IMG/VR virus record: IMGVR_UViG_3300032223_001628
Span: 1-22,970 of that record
Direction: 5' to 3' (one strand)
From: a virus
Length of the DNA: 22,970 nucleotides
Under the pieces are notes generated by a model. That model searched no databases. It was not told the DNA's origin and was given only the letters and a program-made list of their open reading frames with translations. Within the stretch, counting starts at the first letter, position 1, and the number at the start of each line of letters is the position of its first letter. A program made the position numbers and the translations under genes. Positions 22,282 through 22,970 of this stretch are shown here, piece after piece.

Positions 22282-22970
22282 GCAGGCATAAACCTTTCAG
22301 CGTTGATTTGTTTGCCTTGCTTGGGATTACCCGTCCGTGCTTTGCGAACTCGATCCATCATGGTGTACAGCCGTTTTGCACCTGCATCGGTTGAGCCATT
22401 GCCAAGGTGCGACACCACATCAGCCGGAACCACAAACTCCCCATCCGCCAGCGCAGCGCGTTGTGGGGTTTCGCCTTTGATCACCGCCGGAATATCGTCG
22501 GACATACCGTCTCCCGGCCCACGCAGAAGCTTACCACCAGCAGCGTATTCAGGCAGGGCGGCAATACCGCCAGCCGCCATCTGGGTGTACTGCTGATCGT
22601 CTGGGTTGTAGGTGTACTTCATCGCTTCAGCTCTAGGATCACCAAAAGCGCCCTGTTTGTCTATTTTCATTTGCGCAATAAGGCGAGCAATAGGACCCTC
22701 TCCACCTTGTGGTGCGTTAAAATCTTTAGCTGCATCTATTTGCTCCATCACCGAGTGCAATGCGCCACCCAAACCACCACCGGCCAATCCACCAGCCGCC
22801 ATATACCGAGGGCTGCTGCTACCGGGATTCATTTCTCCCGTCAGCGGGTTGACCGGGGCATCGTAGTCGCTCACCACCGATTGCGGAATCGGGCTTTGGG
22901 TTGCCATAGCGTAGGTGGAGCGCTGGATGTTTGCACCGGGGTAGAACTCGTTCGGATTTGGCACTTGTCC
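22278..22970 (-). CDS. Virion-associated protein with GG-rich motifs, 5' end truncated by the window (230 aa visible)
   Basis: The frame is open to the edge of the window (the codons before the GTG at 22964 read Gly-Gln), so the true start probably lies outside. The visible N-terminus is Pro/Asn/Ser-rich, with AAGGLAGGGLGGAL near residue 60 and GGIAALPEYAAGG near residue 135. The last 85 residues look like one conserved unit: RGPGDGMSDDIPAVI, ALADGEFVVPADVVSHLGNG, STDAGAKRLYTMMDRVRKAR. I recognise this end as a type recurring in phage virion-region proteins, but its function is not established. It is first in the coupled minus-strand set seen here. Confidence 0.7.
   Translation of the reverse strand, partial: GQVPNPNEFYPGANIQRSTYAMATQSPIPQSVVSDYDAPVNPLTGEMNPGSSSPRYMAAGGLAGGGLGGALHSVMEQIDAAKDFNAPQGGEGPIARLIAQMKIDKQGAFGDPRAEAMKYTYNPDDQQYTQMAAGGIAALPEYAAGGKLLRGPGDGMSDDIPAVIKGETPQRAALADGEFVVPADVVSHLGNGSTDAGAKRLYTMMDRVRKARTGNPKQGKQINAERFMPA

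Noticed and set aside
1-22970. tRNA genes, CRISPR arrays, insertion sequences, attachment sites, integrase
   Set aside because: None was seen on reading both strands. There is no spaced direct-repeat array, no transposase-like protein, no terminal inverted repeats and no recombinase motif.

Overview
This window looks like part of a tailed bacteriophage genome (Caudoviricetes), probably an environmental, strictly lytic type. The evidence is dense gene packing with stop/start overlaps of 1, 4, 8 and 14 bases, a phage-style replication set, very large and low-complexity virion-like proteins, and the absence of ribosomal, metabolic or tRNA genes. No integrase or repressor is visible. Terminase, portal, capsid, lysis genes and RNA polymerase must lie outside the window if present, so neither host nor morphotype can be fixed. 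A podovirus-like genome with DNA-ejection proteins is a reasonable inference.

Region 1 (about 1-10744, all + strand) is a replication and recombination module. In order it holds a short unknown ORF, a VRR-NUC nuclease, a small unknown protein, a family A DNA polymerase with 3'-5' exonuclease, a small HExxH putative metallopeptidase, a Cas4/RecB-like PD-(D/E)XK nuclease with four cysteines placed as in Fe-S nucleases, a small HNH protein, an unknown protein, an SNF2-type helicase, a coiled-coil unknown, a putative zinc-containing single-stranded-DNA-binding protein with an acidic tail, an HTH protein, a small unknown, a 971-residue primase-helicase and a last small unknown. The set Cas4-like nuclease + SSB + Pol A + VRR-NUC + SNF2 helicase + primase/ATPase is a recognised phage replication package. 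It would cover priming, unwinding, strand protection, synthesis and processing of recombination intermediates.

Region 2 (about 10728-22970, all - strand) is a virion or DNA-ejection module transcribed toward region 1. Reading in its own direction, it has a protein with a GG-rich and a C-terminal conserved-looking domain (5' end cut off by the window edge), a 148-residue all-helical protein with a DDLVD motif, a 368-residue Gln/Ala-rich protein with a Gly10 tract, a 540-residue low-complexity/coiled-coil protein, and an 8.37-kb gene for a 2789-residue polyvalent protein. The last has a hydrophobic N-terminal part, long helical repeats, an HEXXXH zincin-like motif and an LPD38-like C-terminal part. 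The start/stop overlaps indicate one co-translated operon.

The two modules converge and overlap by 17 bases at 10728-10744. Two hairpins lie just beyond the end of the giant gene, inside the last + strand gene. Both transcription units start outside the window, and I found no convincing promoter inside it. Functional names rest on motifs read by eye; no database search was possible.
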